NCBI RefSeq assembly: GCF_004152865.1
Contig: NZ_SEOO01000001.1
Location: forward strand, 124,001 to 188,000
Source of the DNA: Sphingobium cupriresistens
Lineage (GTDB): Bacteria > Pseudomonadota > Alphaproteobacteria > Sphingomonadales > Sphingomonadaceae
Direction of reading: 5' to 3'
DNA: 64,000 bases
Part shown: one piece after another, positions 25,619 through 34,485 of the stretch
Layout: the number at the start of each line of letters is the position of its first letter
Numbering within the stretch: the stretch's first letter is position 1
Notes under the pieces: generated by a model
Databases searched by the model: none
Told to the model about the DNA's origin: nothing
Seen by the model: the letters and a program-made list of their open reading frames with translations, nothing else
Position numbers and translations under genes: made by a program

Positions 25619-25710
25619 TTGCGCAGGAGCACGCCGCGCTTTAGGCGAGCGCAGGAACGAGTGCAAATGCCGCCTTTTTTTTGGCAAGATTGCCGACTAA
25701 TGCCGCCCCC

Positions 25711-26481
25711 ATGACGATCACCAAAGCCATCATCCTGTCCGCCGGCCAGGGTTCGCGCCTGCTTCCACTGACCCGCGACGTGCCCAAATGCATGATCGAG
25801 TTCAACGGTCGCACCCTCATCAGTTGGCAGATCGCCGCACTGGTCGCCAATGGCGTGACCGATATCGTCGTCGTCACCGGATTCCGTACCGAGCGGGTCG
25901 AGGATCATGCGCTGCAATTGTATCGCGAAACGGGCGCGCGCATCCGTTGCGTGTTCAATCCCTTCTTCCAGGTCGCCGATAATCTGGGCACCTGCTGGAT
26001 CGTGCGGGAGGAGATGGACTGCGACTTCATCATCCTGAACGGCGACACCATCATATCGGACGAGATCGTCGCACGCCTGATCGCCGGGGCGCAGGACGCC
26101 ATCACCGTCACCGTCGATATAAAGGCGGACGGTGATTATGACGATGACGACATGAAGGTGAACCGGGACGCAAGCGGCCGGTTGCATCATATCGGCAAGC
26201 GGCTGTTGCCGCCCGACACCAATGCCGAATCGATCGGTATGCTGGCCTTCACCGGCGAAGGCCCGGCGATTTTCCGCAACCAGATCGACCAGATGATGCG
26301 CACCCCCGAAGGCGTCGAACGCTGGTATCTGCGCGCCATCGACATCATCGCCAAGGGCAACCGCGTCGGCACCGCCTCGATCGAGGGGCTGGAGTGGCAG
26401 GAGGTCGATTTCCACCAAGATGTCGAGGCGGCCAAGGCGCTGACGGCGAAGTGGGTAGCGCAGGGGCGGTACGGAAAATAG
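25711..26481 (+). CDS. Nucleotidyltransferase, LicC/phosphocholine cytidylyltransferase-like
   Basis: NTP-transferase-fold protein of 256 residues. The nucleotide-binding loop is LSAGQGSRLLPLTRDVPKCM, followed by GVTDIVVVTGFRTE and the metal-binding NGDTIIS. The DDDMKV and GMLAF strands and a C-terminal YLRAIDIIAKG resemble LicC-like cytidylyltransferases and sugar-1-phosphate nucleotidyltransferases. Its substrate could be phosphocholine or a sugar phosphate; the neighbouring flippase suggests envelope glycan or lipid decoration. ATG 25711 is preferred over an in-frame TTG at 25681. Confidence 0.75.
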   Translation: MTITKAIILSAGQGSRLLPLTRDVPKCMIEFNGRTLISWQIAALVANGVTDIVVVTGFRTERVEDHALQLYRETGARIRCVFNPFFQVADNLGTCWIVREEMDCDFIILNGDTIISDEIVARLIAGAQDAITVTVDIKADGDYDDDDMKVNRDASGRLHHIGKRLLPPDTNAESIGMLAFTGEGPAIFRNQIDQMMRTPEGVERWYLRAIDIIAKGNRVGTASIEGLEWQEVDFHQDVEAAKALTAKWVAQGRYGK

Positions 26482-26679
26482 GCGGCGCACCGGGCGAGAG
26501 GCAGAAGTTCACTCCGTTGTCGGGTGAAATCGGCCAATAGTGGCGGTGACGTAGGCGCGGAGCGCGTGTTAAGCCGGCATGGGGCCACGACGCCTGCGCG
26601 ACTCGCACGCGACGCTGATGCGCCAGCGACGCGCCACCTGCGCAATCTGCGTGCATCCGCATTGGGCAGCCATCGCCCC
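26482..26679. other. Intergenic region between convergent genes
   Basis: It separates the nucleotidyltransferase gene from the end of the penicillin-binding-protein gene. No gene or clear terminator is seen. Bases about 26580-26650 are a run of degenerate CGACGC/GCGCGAC words that loosely resemble 51770-51850. Confidence 0.4.
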
Positions 26680-28719
26680 TTAAGGCCCGCTATCCTCGCC
26701 CTCATCCAACTGCGTCGGCGCTATCCTCGGTGGTGGCGTGCCTGAAGGGGCGATCGGCAAACGTATTGGCCCGCCGCCGATATTCACCGTCATGCCGCCT
26801 TCGTCCACGCCCAGCCCGACATTGCCGATGCCGGTTTCCACCGTCACATTGGCGATGGCGTTGACCAGGTCGGCGTCCTGCGTCTCCTCCGGCGCGTCCT
26901 CGACCGGCTCGTTGATCGCGCCGCTCATGAAATTGCGCCAGATGCGCGCAGGCACGCCGCCGCCAGCCGCGCCGCCGGGCAGGGGGGCGTTGTCGTCATT
27001 GCCGATCCATACCGCGGTCACGAGGCCCCCGGCATAGCCGACGAAGATGGCGTCGCGGCTGTCCTGCGTCGTACCCGTTTTCCCGAACGTGCTGGTGCGC
27101 AGCGCCGCCGCGCTGCCGGTGCCGCGATTGGCGGCGGAGGAGAGGAGGTCGCGGATCATGTCGAGCTGATCCTGGCTGAATTGCCGCTGGCGCTGCATCA
27201 GCTTTTCGAACCAGCCCTGTTCCTCGGGCGGCAGGCCATGGGCGAGCACCGGATAGGCGCCGGCAGCGACCGCCGCATAGGCCTCGGCCAGTTCGACCAG
27301 CGGGATTTCCGATGTGCCGAGCGCGAGGCTGAGATCCTCGGTCAGCGGCGCCGTGACGCCCAGGTCGCGGGCGACCTTAATGACGTTGTCGACGCCAACC
27401 TTTTGCGTCAGGCGGACGGCCGCGACATTGCTCGATGCTGCGAACGCCTGGCGCAAGGTGATGCGGCCGCGATATTTGCCGCCATGATTGGCGGGGCGAT
27501 AGGCGCCGGTGGTGATGGGCGTGTCGTCGATCATGTCGTCGGGCGTCATCCCGGCGCGGAAGGCGGCGAGATAGACGAACAGCTTGAATGTCGATCCCGG
27601 TTGACGCTTGGCCTGCACCGCGCGGTTGAAGCTGCTCTTGGCGTAATTTTTGCCGCCGACCATGGCGACGACGCTGCCGTCGGGCTTCATCGCCACCAAA
27701 GCGGCCTGCGCGCCGCCAAGGGGCGCGCGGCGGATGGCGGCTTCGGCAAGGCGCTGGATGCGCCAGTCGAGCGTGGTCTCGATCTTCTGTTCGCCATAGA
27801 CGGCCCCGGCGCGGTCGCGCGCGTCGGCAAGCACCCAGTCGGCGAAATAGGTGCCGGTGGTGGCGTCGGGCGTGTCATGGACGTTGAGCCGGGCGGGGGG
27901 CAGGGCGTTGCGCTCCGCTTGGGCGAGATAGCCCGCATCGACCATCGCCTGCGTCACCAGCGCGGCGCGCGCGCGCGCGCCTTTCAGGTTGCTGGTAGGG
28001 GCGAGGCGGGAGGGCGCCTTCAGCAGCCCCGCCAGCATCGCGGCCTGCGGGATGGTCAGCCGTTCGGGCGCGCGGTTGAAATAATGGAGCGCCGCGGCGC
28101 GCAGGCCGTACACATTGTCGCCGAAATAGACGTTGGAGAGATATCTCTCCATGATCTGGTCCTTGGTCAGCCACGCTTCCAGCCAGAGTGCGATCAGCGC
28201 CTCGCGCGCCTTGCGGCCGAAGGTGCGGTCGCTGGACAGGAAGACGCCCTTGGCGAGTTGCTGGGTGATGGTGCTGCCGCCCTGCGACGATCCGTCCGAC
28301 CAGAGATTATGCCACATCGCGCGGGCGATGCCGCGCGGATCAACGCCCCAATGGGTCATGAAGCGGCGATCCTCGATCGCCATGAACGCCTGCGGCACAT
28401 GGGCGGGGAGTTCGGCCATCGTCACCGGACGGTCGATCACCGCGCCGCGCCGGGCGATCAGGTGGCCGTCCGCCGACGTCAGGCTGATGCTGGGCGGGGC
28501 GATGGGCTTGAGCGAGCGGGAGAGCGGTGCCGTGACCGCGAGCCAGGCGACCAGAATCATCAGCACGGCGAGGCTTGCGGCGATCACCCATCCGGTGATC
28601 TGAAGCCGGCGACGCCAGGGCGTGGGCCGCGCGAAGGCGCTGGGCGGACCCGCGCCGAACTCGCGCGGGGGTTGCGCGAAGGGATCGAGTGGGGCGGAAT
28701 CGGGCATGTCTTGGGTCAT
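26680..28719 (-). CDS. Class A penicillin-binding protein (PBP1A-like)
   Basis: Bifunctional peptidoglycan synthase of 679 residues. A cytoplasmic Pro-rich tail and one membrane anchor (about residues 39-62) precede the glycosyltransferase domain, with EDRRFMTHWGVD (catalytic Glu) and GGSTITQQLAKGVFL. The transpeptidase follows with the serine in QPGSTFKLF, the SSN triad residue set (ASSNVAAVRL) and KTGTTQDSRDA. After the transpeptidase is a C-terminal tail of about 90 residues, rich in acidic residues and Gly/Pro. It is shorter than E. coli PBP1A and lacks a large insert domain. The gene is divergent from a small membrane-protein gene. Confidence 0.92.
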   Translation of the reverse strand: MTQDMPDSAPLDPFAQPPREFGAGPPSAFARPTPWRRRLQITGWVIAASLAVLMILVAWLAVTAPLSRSLKPIAPPSISLTSADGHLIARRGAVIDRPVTMAELPAHVPQAFMAIEDRRFMTHWGVDPRGIARAMWHNLWSDGSSQGGSTITQQLAKGVFLSSDRTFGRKAREALIALWLEAWLTKDQIMERYLSNVYFGDNVYGLRAAALHYFNRAPERLTIPQAAMLAGLLKAPSRLAPTSNLKGARARAALVTQAMVDAGYLAQAERNALPPARLNVHDTPDATTGTYFADWVLADARDRAGAVYGEQKIETTLDWRIQRLAEAAIRRAPLGGAQAALVAMKPDGSVVAMVGGKNYAKSSFNRAVQAKRQPGSTFKLFVYLAAFRAGMTPDDMIDDTPITTGAYRPANHGGKYRGRITLRQAFAASSNVAAVRLTQKVGVDNVIKVARDLGVTAPLTEDLSLALGTSEIPLVELAEAYAAVAAGAYPVLAHGLPPEEQGWFEKLMQRQRQFSQDQLDMIRDLLSSAANRGTGSAAALRTSTFGKTGTTQDSRDAIFVGYAGGLVTAVWIGNDDNAPLPGGAAGGGVPARIWRNFMSGAINEPVEDAPEETQDADLVNAIANVTVETGIGNVGLGVDEGGMTVNIGGGPIRLPIAPSGTPPPRIAPTQLDEGEDSGP

Positions 28720-28768
28720 ACTGTGTTATTCATATCATACAGTCAAGCCTGTCCCGCACCGGGACAGC
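28720..28768. promoter_or_regulatory. Two inverted repeats in a divergent promoter
   Basis: Just upstream of the PBP start are ACTGT (28720-28724) and ACAGT (28739-28743) around an AT-rich core, then an exact inverted repeat CTGTCCCG-CAC-CGGGACAG (28750-28768). The AT-rich first element stands out in GC-rich DNA and could be an operator or contain the -10 region. Binding factor unknown. Confidence 0.4.
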
Positions 28769-28827
28769 GCGAAATTAGCCGCGATCGGGACTGGTCCAAA
28801 TGGTAAATTTCGCGTTAACCAATCATC

Positions 28828-29025
28828 ATGCGAAACCGACCCCTCGTCCTCACCACCGAATCGGCCCGCCATCCCTTCCGCCAGCGGCTGCCCGCCCATG
28901 TGCTGCGCGTGGCGGACCATATGTCCGCGCGCAAAAAGCGCGTCAGCGACGACGACAGCGACTGGAAGCTTTTCGGCCTGAGCTTCGCGGCCTTCTTCAC
29001 GGCCTTCTACAGCTTCATTTTCTGA
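28828..29025 (+). CDS. Small single-pass membrane protein, unknown function
   Basis: Protein of 65 residues. The first 45 are basic and hydrophilic (RQRLPAHVLRVADHMSARKK), with DDDSDW before a single C-terminal hydrophobic helix (LFGLSFAAFFTAFYSFIF), suggesting a tail-anchored inner-membrane protein. ATG 28828 lacks a strong Shine-Dalgarno sequence. Position, between divergent PBP and convergent LplT-like genes, gives no firm clue; cell-envelope association is only a guess. Confidence 0.6.
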   Translation: MRNRPLVLTTESARHPFRQRLPAHVLRVADHMSARKKRVSDDDSDWKLFGLSFAAFFTAFYSFIF

Positions 29026-29045
29026 ACGTCCGACCGGGTGTCCGG

Positions 29046-30356
29046 TCAGTGGCATAGAGGGCCGTCGCAGGCCTTGTGCAGCTTCCACGCCATCGCCGCG
29101 CAGGGCAGCGTCAGGAAGGCGACCAGCAGCAGTTGCATCACCACCGATACGCCGGCGATGCTCAGGCCGATGGCGCAGAGCGATCCGACCACCATCGCGC
29201 CCGAATTGACGATATTATTGGCCGCCACTGTGCGCGCCGCTTCGCATTTTTCGACCGTCGTGGTCAGGAAGGCGTAGAGCGGAACCACGAACATGCCGCC
29301 GAAGGTCGCGACGCCGAGCAGGCAGAACGACAGGGGAATCGCCAGCGGATGGGCCAGGAAGCCGGTCAGCGAGAGCATTTGCCCGTCCGGCGAGGGCGTC
29401 CACAGGTCGCACACGATGTGAAAGGCGACGATGCACAGCCCCATGCCGATCACTGACGCGGGCGCATATTTGGCCGAGACATGGCCCTGCAACAGCCGGT
29501 TGATCGCCACGGAGCCGATCGCGATGCCGATCGAGAAGATGGCCAGGAACAGGCTGGCGACCGGCTTGTCGGCGGTCAGGACATTCTTCACCAGCGGCGG
29601 GAACTGGATGAACAGGATCGATCCGACCGCCCAGAACAGGCTGATCGCCATGATCGCTAGAAACAGGCGGCGGATATGCATCGTGCCACGCACCAGCGCG
29701 ACGGACGAGCGGATGATGTGGAAGTCGATCGGCTGCTGTTCCAGCAGCGACGGCGCGGAAGGCACTTTGCGACCGGCGACATAGCCGATCAGCGCGGTGA
29801 TGATAATGCCGATCGCGGCGATCTCCACCGGGATCAGGCCGGCCAGGATCGTGCCGGCCAGGATTGCGATATAGGTGCCCGCTTCGACCAGGCCGGTGCC
29901 GCCCAGCACTTCGTCGTCATGCAGATGCTGGGGCAGGATCGCATATTTGATCGGACCGAAGAAGGTCGAATGGATGCCCATGGCGAACAGCGCGATCAGC
30001 AGCAGCGGAATCGCCAGCGTGTGGACCGCAATGCCGCTCCAAATGAGGCCAAGGCCGATCGCGCCCACGCCCATGATGCCGATTTCGGCCGCCTTTACCC
30101 AACGGATGATGACCGCCTTGTCGCGCTGGTCGGCCAATTGGCCCGACAGCGCCGACAGCAGGAAGAAGGGCAGGATGAACAGGCCCGTGGCCAGCGCGCT
30201 GAACCAGGTTTCCGACTTCTCGTCATTATACACCTGATACACTACGAACAGGACCATCGCGTTCTTGAACAGATTGTCGTTGAACGCGCCGAGCAGTTGA
30301 GTGATGAAAAGCGGCAGAAAACGGCGCTTGTTCAAGAGCCTGAGAGAGGCTTGCAT
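29046..30356 (-). CDS. MFS transporter, lysophospholipid transporter LplT-like
   Basis: Major facilitator of 436 residues with 12 predicted helices. The N-terminus LNKRRFLPLFITQLLGAFNDNLFKNAMV, followed by ATGLFILPFFLLSALSGQLADQRDK and STFFGPIKYAILPQHL, is the pattern of LplT, which flips lysophospholipids inward for re-acylation. In many bacteria LplT is fused to, or beside, an acyltransferase/acyl-ACP synthetase; here it stands alone. It converges with the small membrane gene across a short GACCGG/CCGGTC hairpin at 29032-29047. Confidence 0.85.
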   Translation of the reverse strand: MQASLRLLNKRRFLPLFITQLLGAFNDNLFKNAMVLFVVYQVYNDEKSETWFSALATGLFILPFFLLSALSGQLADQRDKAVIIRWVKAAEIGIMGVGAIGLGLIWSGIAVHTLAIPLLLIALFAMGIHSTFFGPIKYAILPQHLHDDEVLGGTGLVEAGTYIAILAGTILAGLIPVEIAAIGIIITALIGYVAGRKVPSAPSLLEQQPIDFHIIRSSVALVRGTMHIRRLFLAIMAISLFWAVGSILFIQFPPLVKNVLTADKPVASLFLAIFSIGIAIGSVAINRLLQGHVSAKYAPASVIGMGLCIVAFHIVCDLWTPSPDGQMLSLTGFLAHPLAIPLSFCLLGVATFGGMFVVPLYAFLTTTVEKCEAARTVAANNIVNSGAMVVGSLCAIGLSIAGVSVVMQLLLVAFLTLPCAAMAWKLHKACDGPLCH

Positions 30357-30488
30357 GGATAGGGGCGTCTTCTTTTCCGTGAGCGACCGGGGCGGGGTCT
30401 AGCGGTTGCCGACGTCTGTGTCCAATGGGTTGGGCATGGGCGTACAGCTTTGCTTGTATGCCGCGCCGGACTGTGGCAGTTCGCGGCG

Positions 30489-31052
30489 ATGCTCACGCTG
30501 CCCAATTTGCTGACGCTTTCGCGGATCGTGACGGTGCCGTTGCTGGTCGCTCTGCTGTGGCCGGCCGAACAGGGCGCGCGTTGGACGACCGGCTATGCGC
30601 TGGCCTTCGCCCTCTATTGCCTGATGGGCGTGACCGATTATTTCGACGGCTACCTCGCCCGCGCGCAGGGCACGGTGTCGAAGCTGGGCGTGTTTCTGGA
30701 CCCCATCGCCGACAAGATCATGGTGGGCGCGGTCATCCTGATGCTGGCCGCGACCCGCGACATAGCGGGCATCCATATCGCCGCCGCGATGATCATCCTG
30801 CTGCGCGAGATCGCGGTGTCGGGCCTGCGCGAATTTCTGGCCGGGCTGCAGGTGTCGGTGCCGGTGTCGCGCCTGGCGAAGTGGAAGACCACGTTTCAGA
30901 TCATCGCGCTGGGTGCGCTGATTCTCGCCGGGGCGGTGCCTCATATCCCCTTCGTTCAGACGGTCGGCATATTCACCCTGTGGGCAGCGGCGATGCTGAC
31001 GCTGGTCACCGGCTGGGACTATCTGCGCGTCGGCATCAAGCATATGGACTGA
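30489..31052 (+). CDS. pgsA: CDP-diacylglycerol-glycerol-3-phosphate 3-phosphatidyltransferase
   Basis: Inner-membrane enzyme of 187 residues making phosphatidylglycerol phosphate from CDP-diacylglycerol. The CDP-alcohol phosphotransferase motif DG-x2-AR-x8-G-x3-D-x3-D is complete: DGYLAR, then KLGVFLDPIADK. The N-terminal LTLPNLLTLSRI is standard for PgsA. ATG 30489 is chosen over an in-frame TTG at 30450 because it puts that segment at the very N-terminus. moaD starts six bases after its stop, so pgsA, moaD and moaE probably form one transcript despite unrelated roles. Confidence 0.93.
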   Translation: MLTLPNLLTLSRIVTVPLLVALLWPAEQGARWTTGYALAFALYCLMGVTDYFDGYLARAQGTVSKLGVFLDPIADKIMVGAVILMLAATRDIAGIHIAAAMIILLREIAVSGLREFLAGLQVSVPVSRLAKWKTTFQIIALGALILAGAVPHIPFVQTVGIFTLWAAAMLTLVTGWDYLRVGIKHMD

Positions 31053-31058
31053 CCGGCG

Positions 31059-31319
31059 ATGGCGGAACTGACCATCGTCTATTTCGCCTGGGTGCGCGAA
31101 GTCATCGGCCGCGACGAGGAGCAAGTCGAGCGGCCCGCGCCGGATAGCAGCGTGGCCGATCTGATCGCGACGCTGGCCGCGCGGGGTGGTGGCTATGCGC
31201 AGGCTTTGGAAGATCCGACCCGGCTGCGCGCGGCGATCGACCAGCGTTTCGCGCCGCTGGACACGCCAATCGGCGATGCGCGCGAAGTGGCGCTGTTTCC
31301 CCCGGTGACGGGCGGATGA
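31059..31319 (+). CDS. moaD: Molybdopterin synthase small subunit
   Basis: Ubiquitin-like sulfur carrier of 86 residues. It ends in the diagnostic Gly-Gly (FPPVTGG), whose C-terminal thiocarboxylate donates sulfur to precursor Z in molybdopterin synthesis. The AVLFPPVTGG-type ending (VALFPPVTGG) and central FAPLDTPIGD region match MoaD. Its last bases overlap moaE as ATGA, so the two subunits of the synthase are translationally coupled. Confidence 0.93.
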   Translation: MAELTIVYFAWVREVIGRDEEQVERPAPDSSVADLIATLAARGGGYAQALEDPTRLRAAIDQRFAPLDTPIGDAREVALFPPVTGG

Positions 31320-31762
31320 AGCGGATCGCCATCCAGACGGCGGATTTCGATGTGGCCGCCGAACTGGCCGCGCTGGAGGCGCTGGGCGGTGGCGGCGTGG
31401 CGAGCTTTACCGGAATAGTGCGCGGGGAGGAGGGCGGTCTGATTGCGCTGGAACTGGAACATTATCCGGCGATGACGCAGGCGCAGGTCGACCGGATCGT
31501 GGAGGAGGCGCTGGCCCGCTGGCCGCTGCTGGGCGTCAGCGTGATCCATCGTTTCGGGCGGCTGGAACCGGGCGCGCGCATCGTGTTCGTCGGCACGGCG
31601 TCGCGCCATCGCGCCGCTGCGCTGGAAAGCTGCGCCTTCCTGATCGATTGGATGAAGTCCGACGCGCCCTTCTGGAAGAAGGAGCATTTTGGCGACGGTG
31701 CGACTCAATGGGTCGAGGCGCGGGCCGAGGATGAGGCGAAGGCGCAGGGTTGGCGTAGCTGA
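31316..31762 (+). CDS. moaE: Molybdopterin synthase catalytic subunit
   Basis: Catalytic subunit of 148 residues that uses the MoaD thiocarboxylate to convert precursor Z to molybdopterin. Visible features are GGVASFTGIVRGE, LELEHYPAMTQAQ, VIHRFGRLEPG and the catalytic-lysine region APFWKKEHFGDG. It is followed by an intergenic inverted repeat. No other molybdenum-cofactor genes, except a MobA-like gene at 62715, are in the window. Confidence 0.94.
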   Translation: MKRIAIQTADFDVAAELAALEALGGGGVASFTGIVRGEEGGLIALELEHYPAMTQAQVDRIVEEALARWPLLGVSVIHRFGRLEPGARIVFVGTASRHRAAALESCAFLIDWMKSDAPFWKKEHFGDGATQWVEARAEDEAKAQGWRS

Positions 31763-31769
31763 CAACCTC

Positions 31770-31840
31770 CGTTCGCTTCGAGCGACGTCGAAAAGGAATA
31801 GCCCTGTGCCAGCTTTTCTCAACTTCGCTCGAAACCAACG
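31770..31840. repeat. Intergenic inverted repeat
   Basis: The left arm CGTTCGCTTCGAGCGACGTC at 31770-31789 continues as GAAAAG, and the right arm CTTTTCTCAACTTCGCTCG then AAACCAACG ends at 31840. It is an imperfect stem between the convergent moaE and oxyR and probably marks the end of both transcripts. Same family as 4453-4530. Confidence 0.7.
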
Positions 31841-31851
31841 ATTATTTGCAG

Positions 31852-32781
31852 TTAAGCCGCTTCGGGCAACCGGCAGTTCAGCGCCGCGGCGTCGCGCAAG
31901 ATGCCGGCCAGCAGGTGAAATTCCTTTTCGCGCGGGCTGTTCTTGCGCCACACCAACGCGATGTCGCGCCAGGCGCGATCCGACTGCAACGGCCGCGCGA
32001 CGATCCGAGTGTGTTCCAATATGCCGCTCGCGATAGCCATTTCGGGGATCATGGTCATGCCCAGGCCATTGTCGACCATCTGGATCAGAGTGTGCAGCGA
32101 TGTGCCCATCATGGTCGCGCTGGCGCGCAGGTCCGGGCGGTTGCAGGCGGCCAGCGCATGGTCCTTCAGGCAATGGCCGTCCTCCAGCAGCAACAATTTG
32201 CTCTCGTCGATCATGTCGGGGCCGATCCATTCGGGCGGATCGCGTGGTTCGTCATGCGGGAAGGCGACATAGAGCCGGTCCTGGAACAGGATTTCGCTGT
32301 CCACCTCGCCCATGGTGAAGGGCAGCGCCATCAGCACGCAATCGACATGGCCGTGGCGTAGCGATTCGATCCCCGCCTGGGTCGTTTCCTCGCGCAGATA
32401 GAGTTTGAGGTCGGGCCGGTCGGCGCGCAGCCTGGGCAGCATCCGCGGCAGCAGGAAGGGCGCAATGGTCGGGATCACGCTCATCCGCAACTCGCCGGTC
32501 AGCGGCTTGCCCGACGCCTCGGCGATGGCGGCCAGCTCCTCCGCCTCGCGCAGCACGCGATGCGCCTTGACCACGATGCGATCGCCCAGGGCGGTGAAGC
32601 GCACCACCCGGCGGGTGCGTTCGACCAAGGTGACGCCGATCAGCGATTCCAGTTCGCGGATGCCCGCCGACAGGGTCGATTGGGTGACGAAGCAACTGTC
32701 GGCGGCCTTGCCGAAATGCCCCTGTTCCTTGAGCGCAACCAGATATTGCAGCTGTTTGAGCGTGGGCAGGTAACTGGACAT
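31852..32781 (-). CDS. oxyR: LysR-type peroxide sensor OxyR
   Basis: Transcription regulator of 309 residues. N-terminal winged HTH (LQYLVALKEQGHFGKAADSC, then QSTLSAGIRELE) and a LysR substrate domain with the OxyR redox site LLLLEDGHCLKDHALAAC: C214 and C223 are nine residues apart, as are Cys199 and Cys208 of E. coli OxyR. It should sense hydrogen peroxide via a disulfide and activate detoxifying genes. A nearly symmetric sequence immediately upstream (32784-32811) could be its own site. It follows the TauE-like gene by 39 bases on the same strand. Confidence 0.92.
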   Translation of the reverse strand: MSSYLPTLKQLQYLVALKEQGHFGKAADSCFVTQSTLSAGIRELESLIGVTLVERTRRVVRFTALGDRIVVKAHRVLREAEELAAIAEASGKPLTGELRMSVIPTIAPFLLPRMLPRLRADRPDLKLYLREETTQAGIESLRHGHVDCVLMALPFTMGEVDSEILFQDRLYVAFPHDEPRDPPEWIGPDMIDESKLLLLEDGHCLKDHALAACNRPDLRASATMMGTSLHTLIQMVDNGLGMTMIPEMAIASGILEHTRIVARPLQSDRAWRDIALVWRKNSPREKEFHLLAGILRDAAALNCRLPEAA

Positions 32782-32783
32782 TT

Positions 32784-32811
32784 ATCGGATTCCTCGATCA
32801 GAAATCCGAAT
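32784..32811. promoter_or_regulatory. Inverted repeat upstream of oxyR
   Basis: ATCGGATT at 32784-32791 and AATCCGAAT at 32803-32811 are reverse complements around a GATC-containing core, ending two bases before the oxyR start codon. LysR-type regulators commonly bind such dyads and repress their own gene. It could alternatively be a weak transcription stop for the upstream TauE-like gene. Confidence 0.4.
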
Positions 32812-32820
32812 ATAAGCGTT

Positions 32821-33594
32821 TTAGCCGATATATCCAAGATATTTGGCGACACCGAACAGCGATGTGATGGTCAGGATCACGCCGACGGCGGTGAAAATGA
32901 TGCGGGGGGCGACCCGGCGCGCCAGCATCGCGCCGAAGGGCGCGGCGATGACGCCGCCGATCAGCAGGCCCAGCGTATAGGTGGTGAAGGCTTCCCAGCC
33001 CAGATGGAGGAGAAAGGTCAGGCTGATCGACAGGGTCAGGATGAATTCGACCGTATTGACCGTGCCGATCGTGTGCCGCGGGCTGGATCCCTGGAGCAGC
33101 AGGTTCGACGTCACGATCGGTCCCCAGCCGCCGCCGCCGCTGGCGTCCATGAAGCCGCCGATCAGGCCTAGCGGTCCGACCCATTTGGGATCGCGCGGCT
33201 TGGGCGGCAGATGGAAGCCGCGCCAGATGAGGTAAAAGCCAATCGCGGCGAGATAGGCCAGAACGAAAGGCTTGATCACCGCGCCGTCGATATTGGACAG
33301 AAAATAGGCGCCGCTGACGCCGCCGATCACGCCGGGAATGATGAGCCGGGCGAAGAGTTTCCAGTCGACATTGCGGTGCAGGATATGGCTGATCGCCGAT
33401 ACGCCGGTGGTGAAGGTTTCGGCGACATGGACGCTGGCGGAGGCGCGGCTGGGCGACACGCCCAGGGTCAGCAGCAGGGTGCTGGAAATGACGCCATAAG
33501 CCATGCCCAGCGCGCCGTCGATGATCTGCGCGCCGAATCCGACGAGGATGAAAGGCAGGATTTCGCCGAAATGGGCGATAAAAGTGTCGATCAT
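32821..33594 (-). CDS. TauE/SafE-family sulfite/anion exporter
   Basis: Membrane protein of 257 residues and about eight helices. The paired signature of this family is present: [23 protein letters not shown] with [14 protein letters not shown] in the first half and [21 protein letters not shown] in the second. Family members export sulfite, sulfoacetate or other small anions. The adjacent divergent cysE gene supports a sulfur connection, but the substrate is not shown. Start ATG 33594; upstream 171 bp are shared with cysE. Confidence 0.85.
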   Translation of the reverse strand: MIDTFIAHFGEILPFILVGFGAQIIDGALGMAYGVISSTLLLTLGVSPSRASASVHVAETFTTGVSAISHILHRNVDWKLFARLIIPGVIGGVSGAYFLSNIDGAVIKPFVLAYLAAIGFYLIWRGFHLPPKPRDPKWVGPLGLIGGFMDASGGGGWGPIVTSNLLLQGSSPRHTIGTVNTVEFILTLSISLTFLLHLGWEAFTTYTLGLLIGGVIAAPFGAMLARRVAPRIIFTAVGVILTITSLFGVAKYLGYIG

Positions 33595-33765
33595 CCGCTA
33601 CCCCTCACTGGAATTGTCTACTTCCATGATTGGTATATCGCGTGCCGCCAAGCAAGTTTCTATTTGCAGCGAAAAAGCGCGGTTAGCGCGCCATCTGGAA
33701 AAGCCGGGCAATCCCTCTTATATAGGGTGTTCACAACAAGTCTAGGAACGGTCAGGGACGTCTGG

Positions 33766-34485
33766 ATGGTGCGCAACCTCATTTCCTATCTGGATTCGAT
33801 AAAATCCCGCGATCCGGCGCCGCGGTCCCGTGCGGAAATCCTGCTCTACCCCGGCGTCTGGTCGCTGGCCTTTCATCGGGTGGCCCATCGCCTCTATCGC
33901 GCGCGGCTCTTCTTCCTTGCGCGCGCGGTAAACCATCTGTCGCGGTTCCTGACCGGCAACGACATCCATCCGGGCGCGAAGATCGGCAAACGCTTCTTCA
34001 TCGACCATGGCTTTACCGTGATCGGCGAGACGGCCGAGATCGGCGACGATGTGACGCTCTACCAGAATGTCACGCTGGGCGGCACCGATCCCGCAAACGG
34101 CATCGCCGGCAAGCGTCACCCTACGCTGAACGACGGCGTGATCGTGGGGTCGGGTGCGCAGGTGCTGGGACCGATCAATGTCGGCGCGCGGGCGCGGGTC
34201 GGCGCGAATGCGGTGGTGACCAAGGATGTCGCCGATGGCGCAACCATGGTCGGCATTCCGGCGCGGGCGATGCTGGTCGATGTAACCGCCTATCAGCGTG
34301 ACTTCATGCCCTATGGCACGCCTTGTTCGGACTGTTTCGACCCGGAAAAGCAGAAGCTGGAAATGCTCCAGTGCGAGGTTGAGCAATTGCAGAAGCGTCT
34401 TGCCGAACTGATGGCGGAGCGCCAGAGGCCCGTGCTGGCCGATGATGACGATGCGCCGCTGTTCAAGGAGCGCGGCCGGGCCTGA
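33766..34485 (+). CDS. cysE: Serine O-acetyltransferase, EpsC-type
   Basis: First enzyme of cysteine synthesis, making O-acetylserine from serine and acetyl-CoA; 239 residues. The left-handed beta-helix hexapeptides are clear from [22 protein letters not shown] through [11 protein letters not shown] to [11 protein letters not shown]. The catalytic His is in DHGFTVIGE. Beyond the helix is an EpsC-type extension with CSDC and a coiled coil ([21 protein letters not shown]). ATG 33766 has AGGGA about eight bases upstream, while the frame runs further back into the promoter. Stop and the next start overlap (TGATG). Confidence 0.92.
   Translation: MVRNLISYLDSIKSRDPAPRSRAEILLYPGVWSLAFHRVAHRLYRARLFFLARAVNHLSRFLTGNDIHPGAKIGKRFFIDHGFTVIGETAEIGDDVTLYQNVTLGGTDPANGIAGKRHPTLNDGVIVGSGAQVLGPINVGARARVGANAVVTKDVADGATMVGIPARAMLVDVTAYQRDFMPYGTPCSDCFDPEKQKLEMLQCEVEQLQKRLAELMAERQRPVLADDDDAPLFKERGRA

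Noticed and set aside
27181..28806. Open frame of 541 codons opposite the penicillin-binding protein
   Set aside because: Shadow frame: no signal peptide or domain, whereas the other strand has complete PBP motifs.
30450..30488. TTG start for pgsA giving 13 additional residues
   Set aside because: The additional residues (LVCRAGLWQFAA) do not match the family, which begins close to MLTLPNLLTLSR.
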